Shown piece by piece: positions 7,353-16,336 of a stretch of DNA of 41,241 nt. This DNA is from Symbiobacteriaceae bacterium (GTDB lineage Bacteria > Bacillota > Sulfobacillia > Symbiobacteriales > Symbiobacteriaceae), in contig JARBUG010000022.1 in the NCBI GenBank assembly GCA_029239785.1, forward strand, positions 1-41,241, given 5' to 3'. Position 1 is the stretch's first letter. Each line of letters opens with the position of its first letter. Under the pieces are notes generated by a model that was not told the DNA's origin, ran no database searches, and saw nothing but the letters and a program-made list of their open reading frames with translations. The position numbers and the translations under genes are program-made.

Positions 7353-9750
7353 GGTTGGGCGCCAGGACCTGGCGGTGGCGGGAGGCAAGGGGGCCAACCT
7401 CGGAGAGATGATCGGCCTCGGGCTGCCGGTGCCGCAGGGGTTCTGCGTGACGGCCCCGGCTTACGCCGCCCAGGTTGAAGCGTGGGGGCTGGCGGCCGCG
7501 CTGGTGCCGGTCCTGGCGCGGGGTGACTGGGCGGGCGTGACTGCGGTGGCGTCGGGCATCTTCCGGGAGCAGCCGCTGGCACCTGCCACCGAGGCGGCCA
7601 TTTTGCAGGCCTACCACGAGATGGGTGAGCCGCCCGTGGCGGTGCGCTCGTCGGCGACGGCGGAAGACCTGGCGGATGCTTCGTTTGCGGGGCAGCAGGA
7701 GACCTTCCTGAATGTCCGGGGCGGCGAGGCGCTGCTGCGGGCGGTGCGAGATTGCTGGGCATCGCTCTGGGCGCCGCGGGCGGTGCACTATCGGGAGCAG
7801 CGGTCGATCGATCATCTGCAGGTGTCGATGGCTGTGGTGGTGCAGGAGATGGTGGACGCCGAGGCGGCGGGCGTGCTGTTTACGGTGGACCCCGTGACCC
7901 GGCGAGGGGACCGGATGTTGGTGGAGGCGGCGCCGGGGCTGGGCGAGGCCGTGGTGTCGGGCGATGTGACAGGGGATTTGTACCGTCTGGCGCGTGCGGG
8001 TGAGGCCGGGTCTGGCACCGGGCCGCTGACGGTCGTGGAACGGCAAGTCCGCCGGGCGGGGCGCCCGGTGCTGAGCGACGCCTGGCTCTCAGATCTGGCC
8101 GCCATGGGCTTGCGCCTCGAAGCCCACTTTGGCTGCCCCCAGGACGTGGAGTTCGCGGTGGCCGGCGGGCGGCTCTACCTGCTCCAGGCGCGGCCCATTA
8201 CCACGCTGGCGGTGGAACCCGAGCCGGTGCCGGAGGAGAGACTGGACTGGCTCCAGCGGCGCATGCTGGCCGAAGGACAGGAACGGTATCCGCTGGCGCC
8301 CCGGCCCCTCGACAATCTCTTCTGGTCGGTGAATGTGTCAGCCGTAACGGGGTCGATGCGGCAGGCCGGTTTCACCGTCAGCCCGACGGATGAGGAACGG
8401 CTCCATCAGCAACTCTGGCGGACAGTCTACGTGGCGTTTCCGCCCGTGAAGATGACGCTGCGGAGTATGGCGGGCATGTTCGGGCTGATGGTGCGGACGC
8501 TCGATTTCGACTGGCAGGGTTGGTGGGAGCAGGGGCCGCAGCAGCAGATTCTGGCGGTAACAGCCCCGGTGGCAGTGGGCGGTCTGAGTGACCGTGCCTT
8601 GCTGGACCGGGTGGATGCGTTGCTCGCGATCTGGCGGGAGGCATTTGTGGGGCGGTTCGGCATTGCACCGGCGCTCTTCACGCCGAACCTGCTGAGGCGC
8701 CTGACCAGGCTGGTGGTGGGCCGCCGCCTGTCAGGGCAGGTGTTCGATGACCTGATGGCCGGCCTGCGCACCCGCACCGGGGAGACGAATGAGGCGCTGT
8801 GGCGCATTGCCCAAGAGGTGCGGGCGGATGCGGATGACTGGGCTGCGGTGGCGACCGGGCGGTTTGGTGATGTGAGCCCGGCCCTGCGGGCGAGGGCGGG
8901 CGCATTCCTGGCCGAGTATGGGCATCGGGAGGGGACGACCTGGTACCTGTCGACCCCGACCTGGCGGCAGGAGCCGCTTCAGTTCTGGCGGCTGCTCCGG
9001 GGGCTGGTCGCGGTGGAGGCGCCGCCGAAGGCCCGTGAGGGGCGTTATGAGGCGGCGGTCCGGCTGGTGGAGGGGCGGCTGAAGTGGTTTCCGTGGCTGC
9101 GGCGGCGCTTCTGGTGGTTGCTGGAACGCGTGCGGGCGCTGACCCTGTTCCGGGAGAACAGCCACTTTGACCTGACCCGGCCCCTGGCCAGCCTGCAGGA
9201 GGCCGTGGCCGAGTGCGGGCGCCGGCTGACGGACCGCGGGCTGCTGGGGGCGCCTGATGACATCTTCTACCTGACCTTCGACGAGGTGCAGGGGTGGCTG
9301 GCGGAGACGGCGCCCGGGCCTGAGGCGGCCCGCCGGCACATCGGCCGGCGCCGGGAGACGTACAAGATGGTCAACGGTCGCTGGCAGGGGCGCCAGTTCC
9401 GGGCGACCCCCGGCGGGGCAGATTTACGGGGCGTTGCCGCCAGCGCCGGCGTGGTGCGGGCGAAGGCCCGGATTATCGCCAGCGAGGCGGATTGGCATCG
9501 GCTGGCGCCCGGTGAAGTGATGGTCTGTCCGTATACGAACCCTGCCTGGACGCCACTGTTCGCGGCGGCCGCCGCGGTTGTCACGGAGACAGGTGGAGCG
9601 GGGGCCCATGCGGCGATTGTGGCCCGGGAGTACGGGATTCCCGCCGTGATGGGGGTGCCCGGGGCGACCAGGTTGATTGCCGATGGGCAGGAGGTGCTGG
9701 TGGACGGGGGCACCGGCCGGGTGCTGCTGGGGCAGGGCGGGGCTTTCTAG
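7330..9750 (+). CDS. PEP-synthase-like enzyme, probable rifampicin phosphotransferase (Rph) family
   Basis: The 806-residue protein has the three-part Rph layout. Residues 1-300 are a PEP/pyruvate-binding ATP-grasp domain (GGKGANLGEM, AVRSSATAEDLADASFAGQQ, QEMVDAEAAGVLFTVDP, DVEFAVAGGRLYLLQARP). Residues 300-690 are the variable central domain that holds the antibiotic in Rph. Residues 700-806 are the swivelling His domain, with the phosphocarrier His760 in TGGAGAHAAIVAREYGIPAVMG, about 46 residues from the C-terminus as in Rph. True PEP synthase has a C-terminal TIM barrel that is absent here. It would move a phosphate from ATP onto rifampicin or another small molecule. The TetR partner supports an inducible resistance or detoxification role; the substrate is unproven. 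Start ATG 7330 follows a GGGGGGAT ribosome site. Confidence 0.8.
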   Translation: MVTVRLSEVGRQDLAVAGGKGANLGEMIGLGLPVPQGFCVTAPAYAAQVEAWGLAAALVPVLARGDWAGVTAVASGIFREQPLAPATEAAILQAYHEMGEPPVAVRSSATAEDLADASFAGQQETFLNVRGGEALLRAVRDCWASLWAPRAVHYREQRSIDHLQVSMAVVVQEMVDAEAAGVLFTVDPVTRRGDRMLVEAAPGLGEAVVSGDVTGDLYRLARAGEAGSGTGPLTVVERQVRRAGRPVLSDAWLSDLAAMGLRLEAHFGCPQDVEFAVAGGRLYLLQARPITTLAVEPEPVPEERLDWLQRRMLAEGQERYPLAPRPLDNLFWSVNVSAVTGSMRQAGFTVSPTDEERLHQQLWRTVYVAFPPVKMTLRSMAGMFGLMVRTLDFDWQGWWEQGPQQQILAVTAPVAVGGLSDRALLDRVDALLAIWREAFVGRFGIAPALFTPNLLRRLTRLVVGRRLSGQVFDDLMAGLRTRTGETNEALWRIAQEVRADADDWAAVATGRFGDVSPALRARAGAFLAEYGHREGTTWYLSTPTWRQEPLQFWRLLRGLVAVEAPPKAREGRYEAAVRLVEGRLKWFPWLRRRFWWLLERVRALTLFRENSHFDLTRPLASLQEAVAECGRRLTDRGLLGAPDDIFYLTFDEVQGWLAETAPGPEAARRHIGRRRETYKMVNGRWQGRQFRATPGGADLRGVAASAGVVRAKARIIASEADWHRLAPGEVMVCPYTNPAWTPLFAAAAAVVTETGGAGAHAAIVAREYGIPAVMGVPGATRLIADGQEVLVDGGTGRVLLGQGGAF

Positions 9751-9829
9751 CGGCCCCGGCCGCTCCTCTGCCCCGCTGCGAAGGAATATCGCCACGGTAG
9801 CTAGAATGTTACGACATCAACCACCTTAC

Positions 9830-9860
9830 GCCACCGCACTGCTCGGTGGCCTTTTCTTTT
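9830..9860 (+). terminator. Terminator or attenuator immediately before the S1P lyase gene
   Basis: GCCACCG (9830-9836) pairs with CGGTGGC (9844-9850) and is followed directly by CTTTTCTTTT (9851-9860). The T-tract ends two bases before the AGGAGGG ribosome site of the next gene. It may simply end the TetR-Rph transcript, or act as an attenuator, since no separate promoter for the lyase is visible. An upstream GCCAC at 9791-9795 could compete for the 3' arm. Confidence 0.6.
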
Positions 9861-9868
9861 CAGGAGGG

Positions 9869-9907
9869 ATGCCCCATCGACGCCTTCGATCTTGGCGCCA
9901 TGCTTGA
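9869..9907 (+). CDS. Possible 12-codon leader peptide overlapping the S1P lyase start
   Basis: The perfect AGGAGGG (9862-9868) abuts ATG 9869, which opens the tiny frame [12 protein letters not shown] and stops at TGA 9905-9907, overlapping the lyase ATG at 9900. The same ribosome site is ideally placed (7 nt) for ATC 9876 in the lyase frame. So this is either a translational-coupling peptide, too close to its ribosome site to be well used, or an artefact of a non-AUG start or a base change. Confidence 0.3.
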   Translation: MPHRRLRSWRHA

Positions 9908-11273
9908 CAAGCAGCTCAGGCCCTACCGGACCATCATGCCGACCCTGACCCAGCTGCCTGCGGCCGGCCGGCCCCGGGCGGAGATCCTGGCCGACGTCAC
10001 CCGCCTCCACGACCTGGAAGCCGAACGCTGGAAGGCGGGCTACTCGTCGGGCGCCGTCTACCACGGTGCCGACGGGCACATCGAGACGCTCAACCAGGTC
10101 TACGCGCTCCACTCCCAGAGCAACCCGCTCCACACCGACCTCTGGCCCAGCGCCCTGAAGTTTGAAGCCGAGATCATCGCCATGACCGCCCACATGCTGC
10201 ACGGGGCGCCGGGGGAGGTGGTGGGCACCGTCTCGTCGGGCGGCACCGAGAGCCTGCTGCTCGCCATGAAAACCTACCGGGACTGGGCGCGGGCGACCAG
10301 GGCGATCGCCGCACCGGAAATGATCGTACCCGTCACCGCACACGCGGCCTTCTGGAAGGCGGCGCAGTACTTCGACATCAAGCTGGTGCCGGTGCCCGTC
10401 GACGAGCATTTCCGGGCAGACGTGGCTGCCGTGCGGGCGGCCATCACCCCGAACACCGCTGTGATTGTGGGCTCGGCGCCGGCCTTCCCCCACGGCATCA
10501 TCGACCCAATTCCCGAACTGGCGGCCCTCGCGCAGGAGCACGGCATCGGCTGCCACGTGGACGCCTGCCTGGGCGGCTTCGTACTGCCCTGGGCCGAGCG
10601 GCTTGGTTACCCGGTACCGGCCTTCGATTTCCGCCTGCCCGGCGTCACATCGATGTCGGCGGATACGCACAAGTACGGCTACGCGGCGAAGGGCGCGTCG
10701 GTCATCCTCTATCGCGGGGCCGAACTGATGCATCATCAATACTTCACGATATCGGACTGGCCGGGCGGGCTCTACATGTCGCCTACCTTCGCCGGCAGCC
10801 GGCCCGGGGCGCTCAGCGCCGCCTGTTGGGCAGCGATGGTATCGATGGGCGAGGAGGGCTATCTGGAGGCGACCCGGCGCATCCTGACTGCGGCCGCTGC
10901 GCTCAAGGACGGCATCAGGCGCATCGACGGGCTCCGCATCCTCGGCGACCCGCTGTGGGTGGTGGCATTCGCATCTGTTGATGATGAGGCGTTCAATATC
11001 TATCAGGTAATGGAGCAGATGGGGCGCCGGGGGTGGAGCCTGAACGGGCTGCAGCGGCCGGCGGCGGTCCACATTGCCCTGACGCTGCGGCATACGCAGC
11101 CCGGTGTGGTGGAGCGGTTCGTGGCCGACCTGGGCGCCGCCGTGGCCGAGGTGCGGGCCAACCCGGGGGCGCTGTCAGGCATGGCGCCGGTGTACGGGAT
11201 GGCGGCACAGTTGCCGGGGGAGATGGTCGATGAGATGCTCCGGACTTACCTGGACTTGATGTTCAAGGCATAG
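9900..11273 (+). CDS. Sphingosine-1-phosphate lyase homologue (PLP-dependent)
   Basis: From ATG 9900 the protein has 457 residues. The fold is a group II PLP decarboxylase, and the details are those of S1P lyase: [20 protein letters not shown], the [13 protein letters not shown] phosphate-binding loop, [13 protein letters not shown] with the PLP-ring Asp, and [20 protein letters not shown] with Lys258 as the Schiff-base lysine. It should cleave phosphorylated long-chain bases to an aldehyde and phosphoethanolamine. Symbiobacterium S1P lyase is a known structural model, and as I recall its lysine is 311, so this copy appears about 50 residues shorter at the N-terminus. The start is uncertain: see the leader entries. 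The FGGY kinase gene follows after 15 bp. Confidence 0.88.
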   Translation: MLDKQLRPYRTIMPTLTQLPAAGRPRAEILADVTRLHDLEAERWKAGYSSGAVYHGADGHIETLNQVYALHSQSNPLHTDLWPSALKFEAEIIAMTAHMLHGAPGEVVGTVSSGGTESLLLAMKTYRDWARATRAIAAPEMIVPVTAHAAFWKAAQYFDIKLVPVPVDEHFRADVAAVRAAITPNTAVIVGSAPAFPHGIIDPIPELAALAQEHGIGCHVDACLGGFVLPWAERLGYPVPAFDFRLPGVTSMSADTHKYGYAAKGASVILYRGAELMHHQYFTISDWPGGLYMSPTFAGSRPGALSAACWAAMVSMGEEGYLEATRRILTAAAALKDGIRRIDGLRILGDPLWVVAFASVDDEAFNIYQVMEQMGRRGWSLNGLQRPAAVHIALTLRHTQPGVVERFVADLGAAVAEVRANPGALSGMAPVYGMAAQLPGEMVDEMLRTYLDLMFKA

Positions 11274-11288
11274 CGGGGGTGGGCCTGG

Positions 11289-12866
11289 GTGGCGGAAGAG
11301 AGATATATTCTGGCCATCGATTTGGGGACGTCGGCGCTGAAGGTGGCGCTGGTATCGACGGGCGGGCGGGTGCTGGGGCTGGAGACGGAGGCGGTGGGGC
11401 TTCAGCTCCTGCCGGATGGGGGTGCCGAGCAGGACCCGCAGGCGTGGTGGGCGGCGGTCCGGCGGACGGTGGGACGTCTGCTGGATGGGGCCGGCGCCCC
11501 CCACCGTGATCAGGTGGTGGCCGTTGGCTGCACGGCGCAATGGTCGGGCACCGTCGCGGTGGACCGGCACGGCGGGCCGCTGACGAATGCGATCATCTGG
11601 ATGGACAGCCGGGGCGCGGCCGAGATTCGGCGGGTGACCGGCGGGCCGGTGCGGGTGTCGGGGTACGGCGTCGACAAGCTGTGGCGCTGGATTCGGAAGA
11701 CCGGCGGCATTCCGGGCGCCAGCGGGAAGGATTCGCTGGCCCACATGCTCTTCCTGAAGCGGGCGCTGCCTGAGGTGTACGCGGCCACCCACAAGTTCCT
11801 GGAGCCGAAGGATTACCTCAACCTCTGCCTGACTGGGCAGTTCGCTGCCTCCTACGATTCGATCGCCCTGCACTGGGTGACCGACAACCGGGACGCCGCC
11901 CGGGTGCGGTACGACGAGGAACTGCTGGCTCTCACCGGCATCGACCCGGCGAAACTGCCGGACCTGGTGCCGGCGACGGCCGTGGTAGGCCGGCTCCGGG
12001 CGGAGGTGGCGGCGGAGTGGGGCCTCAGCCCGGAGGTGCAGGTGGTGGCCGGCTCCCCCGACTTGCACTCGGCGGCGGTGGGGTCGGGCGCAACCCGGGA
12101 CTTCGAGGCGCACTTGTATGTTGGGACATCGTCGTGGCTGACGTGTCACGTGCCTTTCAAGAAGACCGACCTGCTGCGGAATATGGCAACCCTGCCATCG
12201 GCGATTCCAGGGCGGTATTTCATCGCCAACGAGCAGGAGACGGCCGGAGCCTGCCTCACCTTTTTGCGCGACAACCTCTTCTTTCCTGATGATGGCCTTG
12301 GGTCGGGGGCGCCGCCGGCCAACTTTTACGCCGCGTTGGACGAGTGCGCCGCCGCGGTGGCACCGGGCGCCGGCGGGGTGATCTTCACGCCCTGGCTTTA
12401 CGGAGAGCGGACGCCGGTGGAGGATCACACGATTCGGGGCGGGTTCCACAACATGTCACTGCGGGCGACCAGGGCGCACCTGGTGCGGGCTGTGCTGGAG
12501 GGCGTGGCCTGCAACGGGCGCTGGCTGCTGGAGGCGGTGGAAGGGTTCACCGGGCGCCGGTTGGAGTCGCTGCGGTTTATCGGGGGCGGGGCGCGGTCGG
12601 AGGTTTGGTGCCAGATTTACGCCGATGTGCTGAACCGCCGGATCGAGCAGGTCAGGGACCCGGTGGAGGCCAACGTGCGGGGCGCCGGTCTGATTGCCGC
12701 GGCCGGGCTGGGGTACATCAGCTTCGAGCAGGTGCCGGGGATTGTCGAGGTGGCGCGCACGTTTGCGCCCCGGCCGGAGTACCGGGGCGTTTATGACCGG
12801 ATGTACGGGGCGTTCCGGGCGCTGTACCGGAGCCATCGGGCGATTTGCGCAGGGCTGAACGGCTGA
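11289..12866 (+). CDS. FGGY-family carbohydrate kinase, xylulokinase-like
   Basis: The 525-residue protein starts at GTG 11289 after a GGGGGTGGG ribosome site. Domain 1 begins with the ATPase-core signature LAIDLGTSALKVALV and has GCTAQWSGTVAVD and NAIIWMDSRG, the sugar-site region. Domain 2 has VVAGSPDLHSAAVGSGA, then TPWLYGERTPVEDHTIRGGF and the adenosine motif LRFIGGGARSEVWCQIYADVL. It phosphorylates a sugar or polyol with ATP in the cytoplasm; WMDSR suggests the xylulokinase subgroup but the substrate is not certain. It is 15 bp from the S1P lyase stop, so they are likely co-transcribed; a metabolic link between them is not obvious. Confidence 0.87.
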   Translation: MAEERYILAIDLGTSALKVALVSTGGRVLGLETEAVGLQLLPDGGAEQDPQAWWAAVRRTVGRLLDGAGAPHRDQVVAVGCTAQWSGTVAVDRHGGPLTNAIIWMDSRGAAEIRRVTGGPVRVSGYGVDKLWRWIRKTGGIPGASGKDSLAHMLFLKRALPEVYAATHKFLEPKDYLNLCLTGQFAASYDSIALHWVTDNRDAARVRYDEELLALTGIDPAKLPDLVPATAVVGRLRAEVAAEWGLSPEVQVVAGSPDLHSAAVGSGATRDFEAHLYVGTSSWLTCHVPFKKTDLLRNMATLPSAIPGRYFIANEQETAGACLTFLRDNLFFPDDGLGSGAPPANFYAALDECAAAVAPGAGGVIFTPWLYGERTPVEDHTIRGGFHNMSLRATRAHLVRAVLEGVACNGRWLLEAVEGFTGRRLESLRFIGGGARSEVWCQIYADVLNRRIEQVRDPVEANVRGAGLIAAAGLGYISFEQVPGIVEVARTFAPRPEYRGVYDRMYGAFRALYRSHRAICAGLNG

Positions 12867-12903
12867 GGCGGCGAAGTCCCCGTTCGAAGAGGTGACCAGC
12901 CGC

Positions 12904-15762
12904 GTGAGCGCTCTCCTTTCGTTCCGTCCCTCCGTTCTGACCCGCCTGCGGGACGGAGTTGTCGAGTCGTGCCGCATCCTCGGGGCGGGGTATCTCGCCC
13001 TCCCCGAGAACGTCGGCCTGCGGGAGCGGGTGGCTTCCGGCGTGCTTTCGCCGCAGGCGTACTATCAGCAGCTCCTGTGGCTTGTCTTTGGCGTGCTGTT
13101 CCGTGCGGCGGCGGAGGGGCGCCAGCCTGGTGTGCAGGCGTTGCTGGGCTTGCCGGGGCCGGGCGGTCTGTTTGCCCGCGGCCGGTGCCCGGACCTGGAT
13201 GAAGCCCGGTTGGCTGACGCCGATGCTCAGGCTGTCCTGCGGGCATTGCACGCCCCCGAGTGCCGGGAGATGGCATCCGAGGAGCTAGGCGCCGTGTACG
13301 ATGGGCTGCTTCAATTGCAGCCCTTTGTTGATGCGGAGCAGGGGACTTTTGGCTTTCTCAGCGATGCCGGCGCCCGGGGCTCGGAGCGCAAGGCAACCGG
13401 GGCCTACTACACGCCTCCGGAACTGGTGGCAGAACTGATCCGTTCGACATTGGACCCGGTCATCGCACAGGCGGTAGCGGCCCGCCCGCAGTGCCCGCGG
13501 CAGGCCATTGTGGGCCTGACCGTGATCGATCCTGCGTGCGGGAGCGGCCATTTTCTGCTGGCGGCGGCCCGCCGTATGGCCGCCGAGATCGTACGGCTCA
13601 CGCCACCGGTTCGTGGCGCCTCGCCGGAGCAGGCCCGCTCTCAGGCACTGCACGAGGTGATCAGCAACGCCATTCACGGGGCAGACAAAAACCCGCTGGC
13701 TGTGGAACTCTGCCGGGCCGCACTGTGGCTGGAGCTGGGGAATGCGGGGGCACCGCTCTCGGCGCTGGACGCGCAGATACAGTGCGGCGACGCCTTGATC
13801 GGCCTGCGTGATCCTGCCGTGCTGGCGGGTGGCATACCCGTGGATGCGTACAAAGCCCTGACGGGCGACGAGCCGGCTGCCGAGCGGGAGCTGCGGCGCC
13901 GGGCCGGCAGCGGGCGCGGCGGCAGCACACCGGGCGTCCTGGCGAAGCCGGCCCCGGCCGATGCCGCCGACCTGTACGTCGCTGCCTTCTTCCTGCCCAA
14001 GCGGCTCGGCACGCTTGACCTCATCCCGCACAACTGCGACCTCACAGACGGCGCCCGCCCGGCTGTGCTCGCGGCCGCCCGCCACACCGCCGCCCAGCAC
14101 GGGTTCCTCCACTGGCACCTGGCCTTCCCGGCCGCCATGGCCCGGGGCGGCTTCGACGTGGTCCTGACCAATCCGCCCTGGGAAAAGCTTAAGCTTCAGG
14201 AGCAGGAGTTCTTCGCCTCCCGGAGCCCTGCCATCGCGGGCGCCCGCCACAAGGCCGCACGGGAGCAACTGATCGAGCGTCTGGGAGGCGACAACGCGTC
14301 GGCGGCGGACCGCCTCCTCCGTGATGCGTTCGTTCAAGCCAAGCGCACCGCAGAAGCCGCCAGCCTCTTCATCCGCAAAGGCGGTCGCTTCCCGCTCACC
14401 GGCAACGGCGATGTGAACACCTACGCGCTCTTTGCCGAAACCGTCCTCAGCCTGCTCCGCCCCGGCGGGCGGGCGGGCCTGATTCTGCCCACAGGCATCG
14501 CCACCGACGACTCCACCAAGCGCTTCTTTACGCATATCACGAATGAACGGCAGCTAATCAGCCTATACAGCTTCTATGAAATCCGCCGCTGGTTCCCCGG
14601 CACCGAAGACCGCAAGCCTTTCGCACTGCTCACCCTGGGCGGTCACGCAACCGGCGAGCCTGTCTATGGCTTCGAGATCGACAACATCGCCGACGTGGCC
14701 GACCACCGGCGGGTCTTTTCCCTCGCACCTTCCGACATCCGGCTGATCAACCCCAACACCGGGACCTGCCCGCTCTTCCGCTCCAAGGCCGACGCCGAGA
14801 TTACCAAGGGCATCTACGCCCGGGTCCCGGTCCTGATCGACAAGCAGGCCGGCACCAACCCCTGGGGCATCCGCTTTCTCCGGATGTTCGATATGTCGGG
14901 CGACAGCGGCCTGTTCCGAACGGCCGCGCAACTGGCCCCGGCCGGCGCCCGGGGCGAGCGCTGGCTCCCCCTTTACGAAGCCAAGATGATCCACCAGTTC
15001 GACCACCGCTTCGGCACCTTTGCCGGCCTCCCGGGGCGCCCCAACTACGCACCCGTCGCCCGCCCCACCGATGCCGAACTGGCCGACCCAGCCTACGACC
15101 CGGACCCCTGGTACTGGGTTCCCGCCGAGGAAGCCAAGGGCCGCATCGCTGCGGCCGGATGGGGGTACGACTGGCTCTTCGGCCTGCGCTCCATCACCAA
15201 CGCAGCCGCCGAGCGGACCGTGATCGGAACGGCGTTCCCGGTCGCCGGGGCCGGCAACAGCCTGCCACTGCTGCTGCCGCTGAAAGCCCCATCGCCCCGC
15301 CACCTCGCAGGGCTGATTGGCAATCTCTCCGCCCTGATCCTGGACTTTCATGCCCGGCAGAAAGTCGGCGGGATCAACCTGAACTTCTTCATCATCGAGC
15401 AGCTGGCCGTGCTGCCGCCCGACGCCTACACCGAGGAGGACCTCGCCTTTATCGTGCCACGGGTGCTGGAGCTTACCTACACCAGCGAGTCGATGCGCCC
15501 TTTCGCCCGCGCCCTGGGCTGCGCCCGGGCGCCCTTCGCCTGGCACCCCGGGCGCCGTGCGCTGCTCCGGGCCGAACTCGACGCCCGCTATGCCCGGCTT
15601 TATGGCCTGACCCTTGACCAGCTGCGCTACATATTGGACCCCGGCCCGGACTACCCGAGCCAGACCTTTCGGGTGCTCAAAGAGAACGAGCTTAAGCAGT
15701 TCGGGGAACATCGGACGCAGCGGCTGGTACTTGAAGCGTGGCATCGTTGCGCATGCCGCTGA
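12904..15762 (+). CDS. Adenine-specific DNA methylase, Eco57I / type IIG-like, apparently solitary
   Basis: I choose GTG 12904 (952 residues) because AGGTGA lies 8 nt upstream; GTG 12892 lacks a site. Features in order: an N-terminal alpha-helical region (1-150) with no clear nuclease motif, ERKATGAYYTPPELVAELI (about 162-180), SAM motif I DPACGSGHFLLAA (from 209), a helix with GADKNPLAVELCRAALWLE, catalytic motif IV NPPWEKLK (from 423), RPGGRAGLILPTGIATDDSTK (motif VIII region), and a C-terminal target-recognition domain with RFLRMFDMSGDSGLF. It should make N6-methyladenine. Such proteins occur as fused restriction-methylation enzymes, in BREX or DISARM systems, or alone; no helicase, nuclease or specificity gene is nearby. 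Its ribosome site lies 24 bp after the kinase gene. Confidence 0.83.
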   Translation: MSALLSFRPSVLTRLRDGVVESCRILGAGYLALPENVGLRERVASGVLSPQAYYQQLLWLVFGVLFRAAAEGRQPGVQALLGLPGPGGLFARGRCPDLDEARLADADAQAVLRALHAPECREMASEELGAVYDGLLQLQPFVDAEQGTFGFLSDAGARGSERKATGAYYTPPELVAELIRSTLDPVIAQAVAARPQCPRQAIVGLTVIDPACGSGHFLLAAARRMAAEIVRLTPPVRGASPEQARSQALHEVISNAIHGADKNPLAVELCRAALWLELGNAGAPLSALDAQIQCGDALIGLRDPAVLAGGIPVDAYKALTGDEPAAERELRRRAGSGRGGSTPGVLAKPAPADAADLYVAAFFLPKRLGTLDLIPHNCDLTDGARPAVLAAARHTAAQHGFLHWHLAFPAAMARGGFDVVLTNPPWEKLKLQEQEFFASRSPAIAGARHKAAREQLIERLGGDNASAADRLLRDAFVQAKRTAEAASLFIRKGGRFPLTGNGDVNTYALFAETVLSLLRPGGRAGLILPTGIATDDSTKRFFTHITNERQLISLYSFYEIRRWFPGTEDRKPFALLTLGGHATGEPVYGFEIDNIADVADHRRVFSLAPSDIRLINPNTGTCPLFRSKADAEITKGIYARVPVLIDKQAGTNPWGIRFLRMFDMSGDSGLFRTAAQLAPAGARGERWLPLYEAKMIHQFDHRFGTFAGLPGRPNYAPVARPTDAELADPAYDPDPWYWVPAEEAKGRIAAAGWGYDWLFGLRSITNAAAERTVIGTAFPVAGAGNSLPLLLPLKAPSPRHLAGLIGNLSALILDFHARQKVGGINLNFFIIEQLAVLPPDAYTEEDLAFIVPRVLELTYTSESMRPFARALGCARAPFAWHPGRRALLRAELDARYARLYGLTLDQLRYILDPGPDYPSQTFRVLKENELKQFGEHRTQRLVLEAWHRCACR

Positions 15763-15805
15763 GGCCCGTCGGGCCGATGGTGCGCAAGGCGTGGCACGTA
15801 AAGAA

Positions 15806-15845
15806 GGCCGGGCGAGTCCACGCATGGACTTCGCCCGGCCCTCTT
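15806..15845. terminator. Shared terminator between the methylase and rhodanese genes
   Basis: GGCCGGGCGAGTCCA (15806-15820) pairs with 15825-15840 with one bulged T and a CGCA loop. On the minus strand it is followed by TTCTTTA, so it best serves the rhodanese gene; on the plus strand the tail is CTCTTA. Confidence 0.75.
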
Positions 15846-16167
15846 ACCGCTCCACCTGCCCGCGCCACGTAATAATGCCGCCGCCAACATTCTTGAGATT
15901 CTTAAAGCCCATCGCCGTCAGAAACTGATATGCTTGAGCTGAACGGCTGGCGCTGCGGCAGATCAGCAGCAGCTCGGCGTTCTTGTCGAACTCGCCCGCC
16001 CATGTGCGAATCTGGCCCAGAGGCTTCAGTACGCTGCCGGGGACGTGGCCTTCGGCATACTCCCACGGCTCGCGCACGTCGATAATTGTCAGCCGATCGC
16101 CCTTCTTCATGCGCTCTTCCAGTTCCGCAGTGGTGATGGTGCTGATTTTCGGTCCGAAACCAAACAT
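15844..16167 (-). CDS. Single-domain rhodanese (sulfurtransferase)
   Basis: The 107-residue protein is one complete rhodanese domain: IIDVREPWEYAEGHVPGS at 28-45 and the active-site loop LLLICRSASRSAQAYQFL with Cys70 as persulfide carrier, then NVGGGIITWRG. It moves sulfane sulfur between small thiols or proteins in the cytoplasm. The ATG at 16167 has AAAGGGGAG upstream. It is divergent from the CoA-disulfide reductase gene across 209 bp with CsoR/CstR-like operators, so both probably respond to persulfide or copper stress. The final residues lie beside the shared terminator. Confidence 0.9.
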   Translation of the reverse strand: MFGFGPKISTITTAELEERMKKGDRLTIIDVREPWEYAEGHVPGSVLKPLGQIRTWAGEFDKNAELLLICRSASRSAQAYQFLTAMGFKNLKNVGGGIITWRGQVER

Positions 16168-16220
16168 GGAAAAACTCCCCTTTGCGCAGGATGTAGTATA
16201 GGTGATTGATCATGACTAAT

Positions 16221-16236
16221 ATACCCCTACGGGTAT
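16221..16236. promoter_or_regulatory. CsoR/CstR-type operator
   Basis: ATACCC-CTAC-GGGTAT is a 6-4-6 palindrome of the G/C-core, A/T-flank type bound by CsoR-family repressors, including the persulfide sensor CstR. It lies in the rhodanese/CoA-disulfide-reductase divergent region. No csoR-like gene is within the window, so the regulator is inferred. Confidence 0.6.
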
Positions 16237-16238
16237 CG

Positions 16239-16257
16239 AAAACGCAAGAGGCGTTTT
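16239..16257. repeat. Perfect 7-bp inverted repeat
   Basis: AAAACGC-AAGAG-GCGTTTT. It follows the CsoR-like palindrome in the divergent region. It could be a second operator or a transcript-end hairpin; there is no clear T-tract on the plus strand. Confidence 0.35.
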
Positions 16258-16306
16258 GCGTTAGTGTTCCGTAACCTTTTGTTCCAAGCGATCTGGGTGT
16301 AGCATC

Positions 16307-16336
16307 TTTACATACGGTACGGGGTATATGTATACT
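16307..16336 (+). promoter_or_regulatory. Promoter of the CoA-disulfide reductase gene, with an operator-like spacer
   Basis: TTTACA (16307-16312) and TATACT (16331-16336) are 18 bp apart. The spacer holds TACGGTACGGGGTA (16313-16326), which keeps one half-site (GGGTA) and part of the other half of the palindrome at 16221-16236, so a CsoR-like protein may sit inside the promoter. Confidence 0.6.
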
